Shown here: one piece after another, positions 50,930 to 60,004 of the stretch | How positions within the stretch are numbered: position 1 is the stretch's first letter | Layout: every line of letters begins with the position of its first letter | NCBI GenBank assembly: GCA_964454015.1 | Contig: CAYVQF010000001.1 | Coordinates: 1 to 64,000 of the forward strand | Reading direction: 5' to 3' | Source: CAYVQF01 sp964454015 | GTDB lineage: Bacteria > Myxococcota_A > Bradymonadia > UBA4248 | DNA length: 64,000 nt | The notes under the pieces: generated by a model | Seen by the model: only the letters and a program-made list of their open reading frames with translations | The model's database searches: none | What the model was told of the DNA's origin: nothing | Translations under genes and position numbers: made by a program

Positions 50930-52410
50930 GGCGGTTGGTGGTGAGGGCGTTGGGTCCCGTGCTTGGCGTGGCGCCGCGCTGGCGTTGGGTGCTGCGTTGG
51001 TTGCTCGTTGGCATGGGTGTGCTCTGGCTGGGGGGCGGCCGGCCTGGGGTGTCGCCGGCGGGGACGCATGAGGCGCATGGGGGGGCGGAGCAGGTCGTGG
51101 CGATCGGCACGGACGCGCTCTACTGGTGGCAAGAGCCCAGCGGCATGCAGGTGGTATTCTTCGGCGTCGGTGCCGATGTGGTTAGCTTTCAGGTGTTGTG
51201 GCATTCGGGGGCGATGGATGATCCGCCTGACAGGGCCGGTTTGGCGATGGTGGCGGCAGAGCATCTGGTCCGCTGTACGGCGCAGATGGACCGGCTTGCC
51301 TTTGAAGATCGGTTGGGTGACTTGGGGGCGCGCGTCGAGCTGCAGGTGGGGGAGAGCGCGACGTTGTTGCGCGTCGAAGTTTTGGCCGAGCATGCCGAGG
51401 CGATGTTGGTCTTGCTGGGTGAGATGGTGGATGCGCCTTGTGAGGATGAGGCGGTGTTGGCGGCGCTCTTCACGGAGCTCGATGGGCGCGAAGCCTTTAG
51501 GCTGGACGACGATCAGCGTTTGGCGCGGACTTTGTTGGCGAGCTTTGCCTTTGGCGCGCATCCTTATGGCCGTGATCCTCTGGCGCGGTCCGAGAGTCGC
51601 CAGCGGATTCGCATGGCCGATGTGGCGCGCTATCGCGACGCGCATCTGCACATGAGCAACGCGGTCTTGGCGGTGAGTGGTCCGGTGGACGCCGCTCTGC
51701 TGGTGCGTCTGCGCGAGACGTGGCAACAGTTCAGAGTCGGCGAGCGGCCCGTGCGCGCCCAACGCGCCCTGCCTCGCGCTCGGGGGACGCGTCTGTTGTT
51801 GGTGGACAAAGCCAATCGCAGCCAGCATCAGGTCTTGGTGGGGCTACTGCTTCCACCACCGACGGCGGAAAATGGTCCGGCCTTTGAGCTGGTGCGGGTG
51901 GTGCTGGGCGGGACCTTCTCCTCGCGGCTGGTGCGAGAGCTGCGGAGCGAGAGAGGTTGGACGTACATGGTGCGGGCTGAACGCTGGCGTTATCCTGAGA
52001 GCGCTTTGTTGTTGCTGCAGACCTTCGTGGCGCCCGATCGCAGTGTGCAGACGCTGGGTCAGATGCTCCATCACCTGAACGACTTGGGCCTGCATGGGAT
52101 GCGTGAGGGGGAGTTTGAGGCGGCACAGCGCTACTTCGTCGAGAACTGGTGGTTGCGCTTCGAGAGGCCTGTCGATGTGGCGCTGGAAGCGGCACGCTTT
52201 CTCCATTATGGTTTGAGCCCAGAGGCTCTGCAGCAGGTGCCAGAGCGGGTCGCGGCCTTGGAGAAAGGGGAAGTGGATGCGGCCTTTCGCAGCTTGGTGA
52301 CAGAAGGTGACCTGTCGTTGTTGGTGCTTTGTAGTGCAGCGCTGTTCGAGAGCGCTTTTCTGCGAATGCCTGGTCTGCGCTCCCTGGCGATTGTTCCGTA
52401 TGACACGTGA
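50926..52410 (+). CDS. M16 family protein, inactive partner
   Basis: 494 residues from a GTG with a perfect aaggaggtgac ribosome site. N-terminal span/signal (VLRWLLVGMGVLWLGGG). It has the M16 fold (VVSFQVLWHSGAMDDP; LVRVVLGGTFSSRLVRELRSERGWTYMV) but the zinc motif reads VAAEH (residues 109-113) in place of HxxEH, so the first ligand is lost. Such a pair of one active and one inactive M16 subunit is known in other bacteria and in mitochondrial processing peptidase. The C-terminal half retains the typical RERGWTY-like contact motif used in substrate binding by inactive halves. Confidence 0.9.
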   Translation: MRRLVVRALGPVLGVAPRWRWVLRWLLVGMGVLWLGGGRPGVSPAGTHEAHGGAEQVVAIGTDALYWWQEPSGMQVVFFGVGADVVSFQVLWHSGAMDDPPDRAGLAMVAAEHLVRCTAQMDRLAFEDRLGDLGARVELQVGESATLLRVEVLAEHAEAMLVLLGEMVDAPCEDEAVLAALFTELDGREAFRLDDDQRLARTLLASFAFGAHPYGRDPLARSESRQRIRMADVARYRDAHLHMSNAVLAVSGPVDAALLVRLRETWQQFRVGERPVRAQRALPRARGTRLLLVDKANRSQHQVLVGLLLPPPTAENGPAFELVRVVLGGTFSSRLVRELRSERGWTYMVRAERWRYPESALLLLQTFVAPDRSVQTLGQMLHHLNDLGLHGMREGEFEAAQRYFVENWWLRFERPVDVALEAARFLHYGLSPEALQQVPERVAALEKGEVDAAFRSLVTEGDLSLLVLCSAALFESAFLRMPGLRSLAIVPYDT

Positions 52411-52430
52411 AGCGTGCTGATGAAGGTTAG

Positions 52431-55400
52431 ATGATGACGAAAGCAAAGGCAGTTTCTATCCTGCTGATATTCTTGAGTTTGGCTCAGTGGGCGTGCAACA
52501 GCGTCACTTCTGAGCTTCCGGCTCAGACTGGGGCTGAGGTGGCTGCTTTGGGTGAGAGCCCGCGTTTGAGAGCCTCACCGGAGCTTGCAGGCAATGGGAC
52601 GGTCGCGACGCCTGAGACGGTGGCGTTGCGTCTTCTCAAGCACACCTTGGTGTTGATCAAGACCAAGTACTACGACCCAGAGCGGGTGGATTGGCAGAAG
52701 ATGGCCGTACATGCGGTGGATGCGCTGCAAAATGGTGTGGCGGAGATCGTCGCTGATTTCGACAAGCCCATTGAAGCCCAGCCACAGGCGGTCAATTTGC
52801 GCGTCAACACCCGCAGCCAGTCCTTCTCTTTTACGCAGGTGAAAGATTGGGGTACGGCGCACGAGCTGTGCGCCGAGGTGATGGGCTTCGTGCTGGCGTC
52901 GCTGCGGGAAGAGAAGGAGGCGGCGGACCTGGAGTACATGATGATCAACGGCATGCTGGGGACCCTGGACCCGCACAGCGTGTTGCTGACGCCAAAGATG
53001 TACAACGACATGATGACGAGCCACGGTGGTTTTGGTGGTCTGGGGATCATGATCGGCATACGTGACAACACCTTGACGATCATCAGCCCCTATGAGGGGA
53101 CGCCGGCGTCCATGGCGGGGCTCAAGGCTGGCGATCAGATTTTGCGGATCGGCGAAGAGTCGACGGTCAACATGTTGTTGCATGAGGCGGTCGATCGCTT
53201 GCGCGGTGACCCAGGGACCACGGTGGAGATCGTGGTCATGCGCAAGGGTTGGGCCGAAGGCCGTCATTTCTCGATGGTGCGTGCCCTCATCGAGATCAGG
53301 AGCCTGCTGACGCACTTCATCGCCGAGGACCGCATCGCCTACGTCAAGATCAAGTCCTTCGAGAAGAACACCGCTGAGGACATGCGGGCGAAGCTGGCGG
53401 AGATGCGCAAGCAGCATGGAGAAATCAAAGGGCTCATCCTCGACATGCGCTTCAACGCCGGTGGCCTGCTCACCCAGGCAGTGATGGTGGCCGATACCTT
53501 TCTCAATCGCGGTCAGACCATCGTCATCTCCGAAGGCATTGGCGGCAGTGGTCGTGAGGTCGAGCTCGCCCGCGACTACGGGACGGAGCCCAACTATCCC
53601 ATTGTCGTGCTCGTCAACCCTGGGTCGGCCTCGGCCAGTGAGATCGTTGCTGGCGCTTTGCGCAACAACAACCGCGCCATCATCCTCGGTGAGCGAACCT
53701 TCGGCAAAGGCTCGGTGCAGGTGTTGCGCGACAATGAGGATGGTTCCGCGGTCAAGTTAACCATCGCCCAGTATCTGACGCCGGGTGACATCTCCATCCA
53801 GGGCTTTGGGATTCCACCGGACATCGAGGTCGTGCCGGTGTTGGTCTCAGCAGATGAAGGGATTGATCTCTTCATCAGCGAAAACATTCGCCGTGAGGGG
53901 AACTTGGAGCTGACCCTCGTCAGCGACAAAGCGCGTATGCCTGAGGAACCTTCCCTTTCGGTACGTTACCTTTATGACCTCAGCGAGACCGAGCGGGACA
54001 GCGAGTCCTACGTGGAAGATTTCGAGATCCGACTGGCGCGGGAGATTTTGCGTCGGGCCGAGAGCTCCGAGCGCACGGCGCTGCTGGGCACCAGCCCGCA
54101 GGTGGTGGCGCCCTTCCACGCCGAGCAAGACCAAGTGGTCGCCAAGGCGCTCGCGGCGCTCGGCGTGGACTGGTCGAAACCAGCCAAAGCCACGCCATCG
54201 CAACCTTTCACGGTCTCAATTGCCATCGTCGAGGACGCCGAGAAGAGCGCTGCCCTGCCGCTGGCGGCTCAGGAAGGCGTGCTGCGCGCCGGGGCTGAGG
54301 TGAAGTTGCACGCGACGGTGACGAACACGGGCGACGCGAGTATCCACCAGCTTGCTGCCATCACCCATGCCAACAACCCCGTCTTCGACGACCGCGAGTT
54401 GGTCTTTGGCACGATCAAGCCCGGTGAGAGCCGCACCTGGGACCTGACGCTGAAGATTCCACGCGGGCAAGAGAGCCGCGGCGACAAGGTCCGACTCACT
54501 TTCGTGGACGCCAACGGCCCCTTGTCGCAAGAAAGCACGGTGGATGCGGTGATTCAAGGACTGCCCAAACCCAGCTTCGCCTGCAGCTACTGGATAGACG
54601 ATCGCAGTCAGGGGAACGGGGATGGGGTGGTGCAGGTGGGTGAGACCGCCTCGTTCATGCTCTACGTCGAGAACCTCGGCCGCGGTGACGCTGAGGAGGT
54701 GGTCGCGGCGATTCGCAATGAGTCGGGTTCGGCATTGTTTTTGGCCAAAGGTAGGGAGTCACTGGGGCGCATTCCGAGCGGTGAGTCCCGCATCGCGGAG
54801 ATGCGCTTTGACGTCAAGGGGGTCAAAGAGGGAGGGGAGACCATCGATTTTGTTTTGACACTCTACGACAGCGATTTTGGCACCCTCTACAGTGAGACGG
54901 TGCGCCTGGATGTGGCCGCGCAGGCGCGGACTGAAGCTGCGCCAGGCTGGGTGCAGCTTCAGGGGCCAACAGAGATCGTCGCTGCGCCGCGTGCCAATGC
55001 CATGCCCATCGCCAAGGGCAAAGGGGAGATGGTCCTGCGGCGGGACCGCCTCGCGCCAGACCCAGCCTTCGTGGGGGTGAGCTGGGACGTGGGGGAGAGG
55101 GACGTGCGCGGCTGGGTGACGGCAGATCGGGTGAACCTCATCCCGGCGGAGCACAACTCCGAAGTCGACCAGCCGCGGATGTTGACGCCCAACCGGCCTC
55201 CGATCATCGTTTTCGACAGTGTACCCCTCACCACGACGCAGGAGGCACTGGAGGTCACGGGGACCATCTCAGACGACGGCGTCGTGCATGACTACCGTGT
55301 CTACTTGTGGCATCGCGATGGTTTGAAGATCCACAATCAGAAGCTGGATTACGGGATCGGCGGCCGCAGCGAAAAGCGCTTCGCTTTCGAGGTTCCTCTT

Positions 55401-55487
55401 CGACCTGGGAGCAACATCGTCACCGTGGTGGCACGAGATGACCAGAAGTTGGAACAGAGCGCCGTGCTCTATGTCTCCCGCCCCTAG
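52431..55487 (+). CDS. Second S41 C-terminal processing peptidase, lipoprotein
   Basis: 1018 residues. Signal ends at a lipobox-like AQWACNS near residue 22, so this copy is lipid-anchored, unlike the first. Same layout as the gene at 46273: helical cap with LDPHSVLLTP, PDZ (GGLGIMIGIRDNTLTIISP), S41 core with Ser403 (SASEIVAGAL) and Lys426 (FGKGSVQV), linker without the acidic run, then CARDB-like (LHATVTNTGDASIHQLA; FMLYVENLGRGDAEEVV) and SH3-like parts. The two S41 genes are clear paralogues flanking the M16 pair. It ends 43 bases from the convergent TerB-like gene. Confidence 0.92.
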   Translation: MMTKAKAVSILLIFLSLAQWACNSVTSELPAQTGAEVAALGESPRLRASPELAGNGTVATPETVALRLLKHTLVLIKTKYYDPERVDWQKMAVHAVDALQNGVAEIVADFDKPIEAQPQAVNLRVNTRSQSFSFTQVKDWGTAHELCAEVMGFVLASLREEKEAADLEYMMINGMLGTLDPHSVLLTPKMYNDMMTSHGGFGGLGIMIGIRDNTLTIISPYEGTPASMAGLKAGDQILRIGEESTVNMLLHEAVDRLRGDPGTTVEIVVMRKGWAEGRHFSMVRALIEIRSLLTHFIAEDRIAYVKIKSFEKNTAEDMRAKLAEMRKQHGEIKGLILDMRFNAGGLLTQAVMVADTFLNRGQTIVISEGIGGSGREVELARDYGTEPNYPIVVLVNPGSASASEIVAGALRNNNRAIILGERTFGKGSVQVLRDNEDGSAVKLTIAQYLTPGDISIQGFGIPPDIEVVPVLVSADEGIDLFISENIRREGNLELTLVSDKARMPEEPSLSVRYLYDLSETERDSESYVEDFEIRLAREILRRAESSERTALLGTSPQVVAPFHAEQDQVVAKALAALGVDWSKPAKATPSQPFTVSIAIVEDAEKSAALPLAAQEGVLRAGAEVKLHATVTNTGDASIHQLAAITHANNPVFDDRELVFGTIKPGESRTWDLTLKIPRGQESRGDKVRLTFVDANGPLSQESTVDAVIQGLPKPSFACSYWIDDRSQGNGDGVVQVGETASFMLYVENLGRGDAEEVVAAIRNESGSALFLAKGRESLGRIPSGESRIAEMRFDVKGVKEGGETIDFVLTLYDSDFGTLYSETVRLDVAAQARTEAAPGWVQLQGPTEIVAAPRANAMPIAKGKGEMVLRRDRLAPDPAFVGVSWDVGERDVRGWVTADRVNLIPAEHNSEVDQPRMLTPNRPPIIVFDSVPLTTTQEALEVTGTISDDGVVHDYRVYLWHRDGLKIHNQKLDYGIGGRSEKRFAFEVPLRPGSNIVTVVARDDQKLEQSAVLYVSRP

Positions 55488-55501
55488 GCGGGCGCGGGAC
55501 G

Positions 55502-55522
55502 CTGGGCTGAGCGGCGGCCCAG
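55502..55522 (+). terminator. Possible terminator after the protease operon
   Basis: CTGGGC, a nine-base loop and GCCCAG form a 6-bp stem 14 bases after the S41 stop, followed by a moderately T-rich stretch. It lies between convergent genes and may serve both. Confidence 0.35.
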
Positions 55523-55530
55523 GTTGCTAG

Positions 55531-56364
55531 CTATTTGTCCTCGTCTTCGTCGTCTTCGTCGTCTTCGTCTTCGTCTTCGTCTTCTTCGTCGTCGTCGTCG
55601 AGGTCATCGTCATCCTCGTCGTCTTCTTCGTCGTCGTCGAAGTCATCGTCATCCTCGTCGTCATCCTCGTCGTCATCCTCGTCGAGGTCGTCGTCATCCT
55701 CGTCCAAGTCGACCTTGCTTGGCGCCTGGGCAAAGTCGGCGATGGGAGCCTCTCCGGCGATCATGGTATGAATGGCTTGGGCATTGTCAGAGGGGGTTTC
55801 GCCGAACCAAGTGGCGAACATTTCGATGAGATCTTGTTCTTCTTCGCTGATCTTGTTGCCGAAGAGGCCCAAGAAGCCACCGGAAGCCTGGGCGACCACA
55901 TAAGTGAAACCGAGGAGGTTCTTTTTGGCCTTGTCGGCGATGGGGCCGCTGAGGTCGTCATAGATGTGCTTGAGCACGAAAATGCAGCCGTAGACGTAGG
56001 CTTTTTCGGGTTCTTTGGCTAGCAAGGCTTCGAGTAACTTGAAGGCGTCCGAGTCTTTGCTTGCGCCCCGCTGTTGGGCCAAGGCGAGGATACGTTGGCT
56101 CTCTTTGGCCGAAACCGAGCCGTCAGCCCAGGCGACGGCGATGAGGGGGACCAAAGGCAGCACGGCTACGGTCTGTGCGGTGAAGCCAAGGGCGAGGATA
56201 TCATCGATGAGGGGTGGGTTGTGGATGTGCCCAGCTTCGCCGAGGCTGACGCGGGCCTTGGCGAGGTCGTCGGATTTCATTTTCTCGAGTAAAACGGTGC
56301 GTCGTCGCTCGATTTCCTGCCGGGCGATTGTTTGAAGATCATCGCGATTGAATGTAGCGGTCAT
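55531..56364 (-). CDS. TerB-like domain protein with long Asp/Glu tail
   Basis: 277 residues from the ATG at 56364 (aaaggag upstream). The middle has VLPLVPLIAVAWADGSVSAKESQRILALAQQ, the TerB-like metal-binding helix pattern, and a second helical half (EEEQDLIEMFATWFGETP). The last about 60 residues are almost only Asp and Glu, coded by GAC/GAT/GAA/GAG triplet repeats. Likely cytoplasmic. TerB family members relate to tellurite or stress response; this role is not shown here. The acidic tail could bind cations or basic proteins. Confidence 0.75.
   Translation of the reverse strand: MTATFNRDDLQTIARQEIERRRTVLLEKMKSDDLAKARVSLGEAGHIHNPPLIDDILALGFTAQTVAVLPLVPLIAVAWADGSVSAKESQRILALAQQRGASKDSDAFKLLEALLAKEPEKAYVYGCIFVLKHIYDDLSGPIADKAKKNLLGFTYVVAQASGGFLGLFGNKISEEEQDLIEMFATWFGETPSDNAQAIHTMIAGEAPIADFAQAPSKVDLDEDDDDLDEDDDEDDDEDDDDFDDDEEDDEDDDDLDDDDEEDEDEDEDDEDDEDEDK
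55534..55705. repeat. Triplet-repeat tract coding an Asp/Glu tail
   Basis: Tandem gtc/ttc/atc triplets on the plus strand (GAC, GAA, GAT on the coding strand) cover about 170 bases. Expected to be unstable in length. Confidence 0.85.
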
Positions 56365-56611
56365 AAGGCTCCTTTCGTTGTCATTGGCAATGGAGGTGGT
56401 ACCTGGGTGGAGATCGGTGCGCAATGCCAAGGCTATGGCCCCTCGCAGTGGCAGCAAGGCGGTTGGAAGGGGAGTGTTCCCTTTCCTTCTCACGTAGGCA
56501 AGATATATAGCCTGAAGCGCGCTTTGGAGCGAGGGTGCCCACGAGAAGGGGCGGCAATGTGGCTTGCTTGGCAAAGGGGATTTTGCGACAAAGGCGCTTG
56601 AGGAGGGGCTG

Positions 56612-57454
56612 ATGGAAGGTAGCGTTGGCTATGCGTTTTCTCTGACACTCTTTGCCGGATTGAGCACGGGCTTGGGCGCCATTTTCGTGCTCATGAGCAA
56701 GCGCTTTGGTCTGCGTTTGTTGGCCTTTGGCCTGGGCTTTTCCAGCGGGGTCATGGTCTACATCTCCTTGGTGGAATTGCTACCGCACGGGACAGAAGTG
56801 ATGAGCGAGGATCTGGGCGATGCGATGGGAAAGTGGGTCGCGTTGGCCTGCTTTTTTGGGGGCATTGCCGTCTCTGCCATCATCGACCGGTTGGTGCCGG
56901 AGCCGGTCAATCCCCATGAGGTGACTTCTGAAGCAGACATCCAAAGCATCTGTTGTGAGGCGTCTGACTCGGCGCCGCTGGTGCGTAGCGCCACAGAGAG
57001 AGCCGCCCTGCAGCGGGTTGGTCTGGTGTCGGCGTTGGCTGTGGCGCTGCACAACTTGCCTGAGGGGATGGCGACCTTTGCAACGGCGCTGGCCGAGCCA
57101 TCCTTGGGCTTGAGCGTGGCCATCGCGGTGGCGATCCACAACATTCCGGAGGGCATCGCCGTTGCTGTGCCCGTGTATTTCGCGACGGGGAGCCGGTTCA
57201 AGGCGGTGGCTTGGTCCTTTGCTTCGGGCTTGGCCGAGCCCTTGGGAGCGCTGCTGGTCTTCCTCATCCTCATGCCTTGGTTGAGCGGTACGCTGGTGGG
57301 GGGGATGTTGGCAGCGGTGGCCGGGGTCATGGTCTTCATTTCTTTTGATGAGCTTCTGCCTACGGCGCGGGCCTACGACCAGGGTCACGCCGAGATCGCC
57401 GGTGTGGTTCTGGGCATGGCGGTCATGGGGATTTCTCTGTTGCTGTTAGGATGA
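56612..57454 (+). CDS. zupT: ZIP-family zinc transporter (ZupT-like)
   Basis: 280 residues, about eight membrane spans. gaggagggg precedes the ATG at 56612; an upstream extension to 56564 lacks a site. Metal-binding signatures HNLPEG (in VALHNLPEGMATFATAL) and HNIPEG (in VAIHNIPEGIAVAV) lie in spans 4-5, with Glu in SGLAEPLG in a later span. Imports Zn2+ and perhaps other divalent metals across the inner membrane. A cytoplasmic loop (HEVTSEADIQSICCE) of about 50 residues is longer than usual. Confidence 0.93.
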   Translation: MEGSVGYAFSLTLFAGLSTGLGAIFVLMSKRFGLRLLAFGLGFSSGVMVYISLVELLPHGTEVMSEDLGDAMGKWVALACFFGGIAVSAIIDRLVPEPVNPHEVTSEADIQSICCEASDSAPLVRSATERAALQRVGLVSALAVALHNLPEGMATFATALAEPSLGLSVAIAVAIHNIPEGIAVAVPVYFATGSRFKAVAWSFASGLAEPLGALLVFLILMPWLSGTLVGGMLAAVAGVMVFISFDELLPTARAYDQGHAEIAGVVLGMAVMGISLLLLG

Positions 57455-57512
57455 CGGCGGCGCAGAGACGCGCGAGAGAGACGCCACCATCGCTCGAGAG
57501 CAAGGATGACGC

Positions 57513-58499
57513 ATGCTGACGACACTCGCTTCCATTCTCTACGTGGCTGCCTTCATGTTTGGGGCAGCCTGGGGTTCGTTCATCAACGTTCTAGTCTATC
57601 GCTTGCCGCGACGGCTCTCTCTGGTGCGGCCTTCTTCTTTTTGTCCGAGTTGTGAGACGCCGATCCGGGCCTTTGACAATGTTCCTGTCTTTGGCTGGCT
57701 GTGGCTGTGCGGTCGCTGTCGCGCTTGCAAATGCAGGATCCCCGTTCGCTATCCTTTGGTCGAGTTGGCCACGGCGCTGGCGACGACGCTTTTGGCCTGG
57801 CATGTTTTCGATGGACGTTTGGAGGCGGTCGTGGGTGGTCATGCGGTGCTGTCTACGCTCCTGGTCCCCTACGTGTTCCTCTTCTTCTACGTCGTTGCTC
57901 TGATCGCGCTGTTTTTGGTCGACTTGGCGTCGACGGAGCTGCCACTGGAGATCACTCTGCCGGGGATCCTCTTGGGATTGATTTATGCGTATGCGGTCCC
58001 GGAGACGGGGCTACTGTTCGATCTCGTGCCCAACGTGTCTCTGTTTGACGCCGTCCTAGGGGCGGGCGTGGGGGGGGGGGTGATCGTAGCGATCATCATG
58101 GGTTACTTTTTTTTGACGGGTAAGGTCGGCATGGGTGGCGGGGACATCTGGATGATGGCCATGGTGGGCGCATTCGTGGGGTGGCAGGGCCTGTTCTTCA
58201 TCTTTTTTGCGAGCAGTGTGCAGGGTCTTCTCTTCGCTGTGGGTGCGGTGCTTTTCGGGGCCAAGCAACAGGTCGAGGGCGATGGAGGTGTCTTTCGCAA
58301 CCACGAGGTGGCCGAGCTGGAGGCTTCAATGGGGCTCGCGGAGGATGGGCAAGAGGCGGGCGCGCCAGCCTTTCGCAAGCTCGCACTTCCCTTTGGACCC
58401 TTTATCGCGCTCTCGGCCTTTGAGTACATTTTCTTTGGCGATTTTCTGCTGTCCCTATTGACCGGCGGCGCGCTCTCTGCCCACGGGTGGGTTTTATGA
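57513..58499 (+). CDS. pilD: Prepilin peptidase/methyltransferase (type IV pilus or type II secretion)
   Basis: 328 residues, A24 family. GSFINVLVYRLPR at the N-terminus, zinc-ligand cysteines FCPSC and CGRCRACK, then aspartic acids in LFLVDLASTELP and GMGGGDIWMM as active sites. Cleaves and methylates type IV prepilins in the inner membrane. A hydrophilic insertion (about 255-290) between late spans is unusual. Its last four bases overlap the ATG of the sensor kinase that follows. No other pil genes are present. Confidence 0.93.
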   Translation: MLTTLASILYVAAFMFGAAWGSFINVLVYRLPRRLSLVRPSSFCPSCETPIRAFDNVPVFGWLWLCGRCRACKCRIPVRYPLVELATALATTLLAWHVFDGRLEAVVGGHAVLSTLLVPYVFLFFYVVALIALFLVDLASTELPLEITLPGILLGLIYAYAVPETGLLFDLVPNVSLFDAVLGAGVGGGVIVAIIMGYFFLTGKVGMGGGDIWMMAMVGAFVGWQGLFFIFFASSVQGLLFAVGAVLFGAKQQVEGDGGVFRNHEVAELEASMGLAEDGQEAGAPAFRKLALPFGPFIALSAFEYIFFGDFLLSLLTGGALSAHGWVL

Positions 58500-60004
58500 A
58501 CCCCTCCTGGGACGAGCTGGTGTCCGAGCCGCAGCGGCGCGCCCGTCGGGGTGTCTCCATTCGTTTGGTGCTCTTGGCGAGCCTCTTCGTCCTGGTGGTC
58601 ATCGTGTTCGGGCTGCTCTCGGTGGCTCTGCTGCAATCGACACGCTATAGCGCCGAAGTGGCCTACCGGCGCAGCGCTCATCTCTTGGCCACGGCTGCCG
58701 TGCATGATCTCGATTCGGCGCTCTTGCCGCGCTGGGTGGAGGAAGGGGCGATCTGGGGCTACGGGGTCTTCGCCGTCGCCGAGGGCGATGCAGTCGTGCG
58801 CTTGGAAGAGGTGGGCGGGCGCGTCGATGCGAGCTTTGGGGAAGGAGCGCGCCTTGGTGACGTGCAGGCCCAGCATGTGCGCATCCGCGAGGGGCGGCGC
58901 CTGTTGGTGAGTTATCGAGAGTTGCTGGGGGACGAGGGGGCGGCGCAACGCCGGGTACTCGTCTTGGCCTTGGACCTGAGCGAAATCGATGACGCCGTGG
59001 CTGCAGCGCAGCGCAGCGTTCTGCTCCATTTGTTGTGGGTGGCTGCGCTGCTGATGGTCGTCGGCTATGTGCTGTTGACCCGGGCGGTAGTGAAACCGGT
59101 GCAGCGCTTGGTCGATGCCAGTCAGCGCGTGGCGGAAGGTGATTTTCGCACGCGCCTGGTGGTGGGAGGGATGGGGGAGATTCTGGTCTTGGCCCAACAT
59201 TTCAACCAAATGGTGGCAGCCCTGCAGCGTTCAGAAGCTGCACACCAGAAGAGCTTGGCTGCCCTCGCCGAGGGGAATGCGGCCCTCGCTGCCGCGCAGG
59301 AATCACTCATTCGTTCCGAACGGCTGGCGGTGGTGGGCCGGTTGGCGGCTGGTGTCGCGCATGAGATAGGCAACCCGCTGGCGTCAGTTTTGGCCTACTT
59401 GGAGATCCTCGATGAACCTGGTCTCGAGGCTGGCGAAGCGAAGACCGTCGTGGCCAACGCGCGAGAAGCGACCCGTCGCATCAGTCAGATCATTCGCGAG
59501 TTGCTGGACTATAGCCGCGGCGAGTCTCCCCAACTCAGTCTCTGTTCGCCATTGGATGCCATCGCGCAAGCCAGGCGCCTGATCGAGCCTCAGCCCCGTT
59601 GCCGGGGGATTTCCTTCACAGGCCCCCAGTTGACGGCGCCGCTCTTGCGCATCGATGAGTCCCGTTGGCTACAGGTCCTGGTCAACCTCTTTCTGAATGC
59701 CTGCGATGCCCTCCAGGGGCAGGGTGTCATTCGCTTGTATACGGCGCAGGACGAGAAGAGCTGGACGCTCTATGTTGCGGATAATGGGCCAGGCATTGCG
59801 CCAGAGATCAGGCCCCACATTTTCGCGCCCTTCTTCACCACCAAGGCCCCAGGACAAGGGACGGGGCTGGGGCTGGCGATCTGCGAGAAGGTCATGGTCG
59901 AGATGGGCGGTGAGCTGAGCTTGGTGCAGGCTGATGCAGGGACGACCTTTGCGTTGCGCTTTTCTCTTGGAAGTGGTGACGAGCCCCGGCCCGCGCTCCC
60001 TTAG
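58496..60004 (+). CDS. Membrane sensor histidine kinase with HAMP domain
   Basis: 502 residues from the ATG at 58496 overlapping the pilD stop. Two membrane spans (IRLVLLASLFVLVVIVFGLLSVALL and LLHLLWVAALLMVVGYVLL) enclose a periplasmic sensor of about 120 residues. HAMP domain (VVKPVQRLVDASQRVAEGDF), coiled coil, HisKA with His289 in AAGVAHEIGNPLASV, N box LFLNACDALQ, G1 DNGPGIA, F box APFFTTK and G2 GTGLGLAICEK. No response regulator follows; the partner is elsewhere. Translation is coupled to pilD, hinting at a link to pilus function. Confidence 0.93.
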   Translation: MNPSWDELVSEPQRRARRGVSIRLVLLASLFVLVVIVFGLLSVALLQSTRYSAEVAYRRSAHLLATAAVHDLDSALLPRWVEEGAIWGYGVFAVAEGDAVVRLEEVGGRVDASFGEGARLGDVQAQHVRIREGRRLLVSYRELLGDEGAAQRRVLVLALDLSEIDDAVAAAQRSVLLHLLWVAALLMVVGYVLLTRAVVKPVQRLVDASQRVAEGDFRTRLVVGGMGEILVLAQHFNQMVAALQRSEAAHQKSLAALAEGNAALAAAQESLIRSERLAVVGRLAAGVAHEIGNPLASVLAYLEILDEPGLEAGEAKTVVANAREATRRISQIIRELLDYSRGESPQLSLCSPLDAIAQARRLIEPQPRCRGISFTGPQLTAPLLRIDESRWLQVLVNLFLNACDALQGQGVIRLYTAQDEKSWTLYVADNGPGIAPEIRPHIFAPFFTTKAPGQGTGLGLAICEKVMVEMGGELSLVQADAGTTFALRFSLGSGDEPRPALP

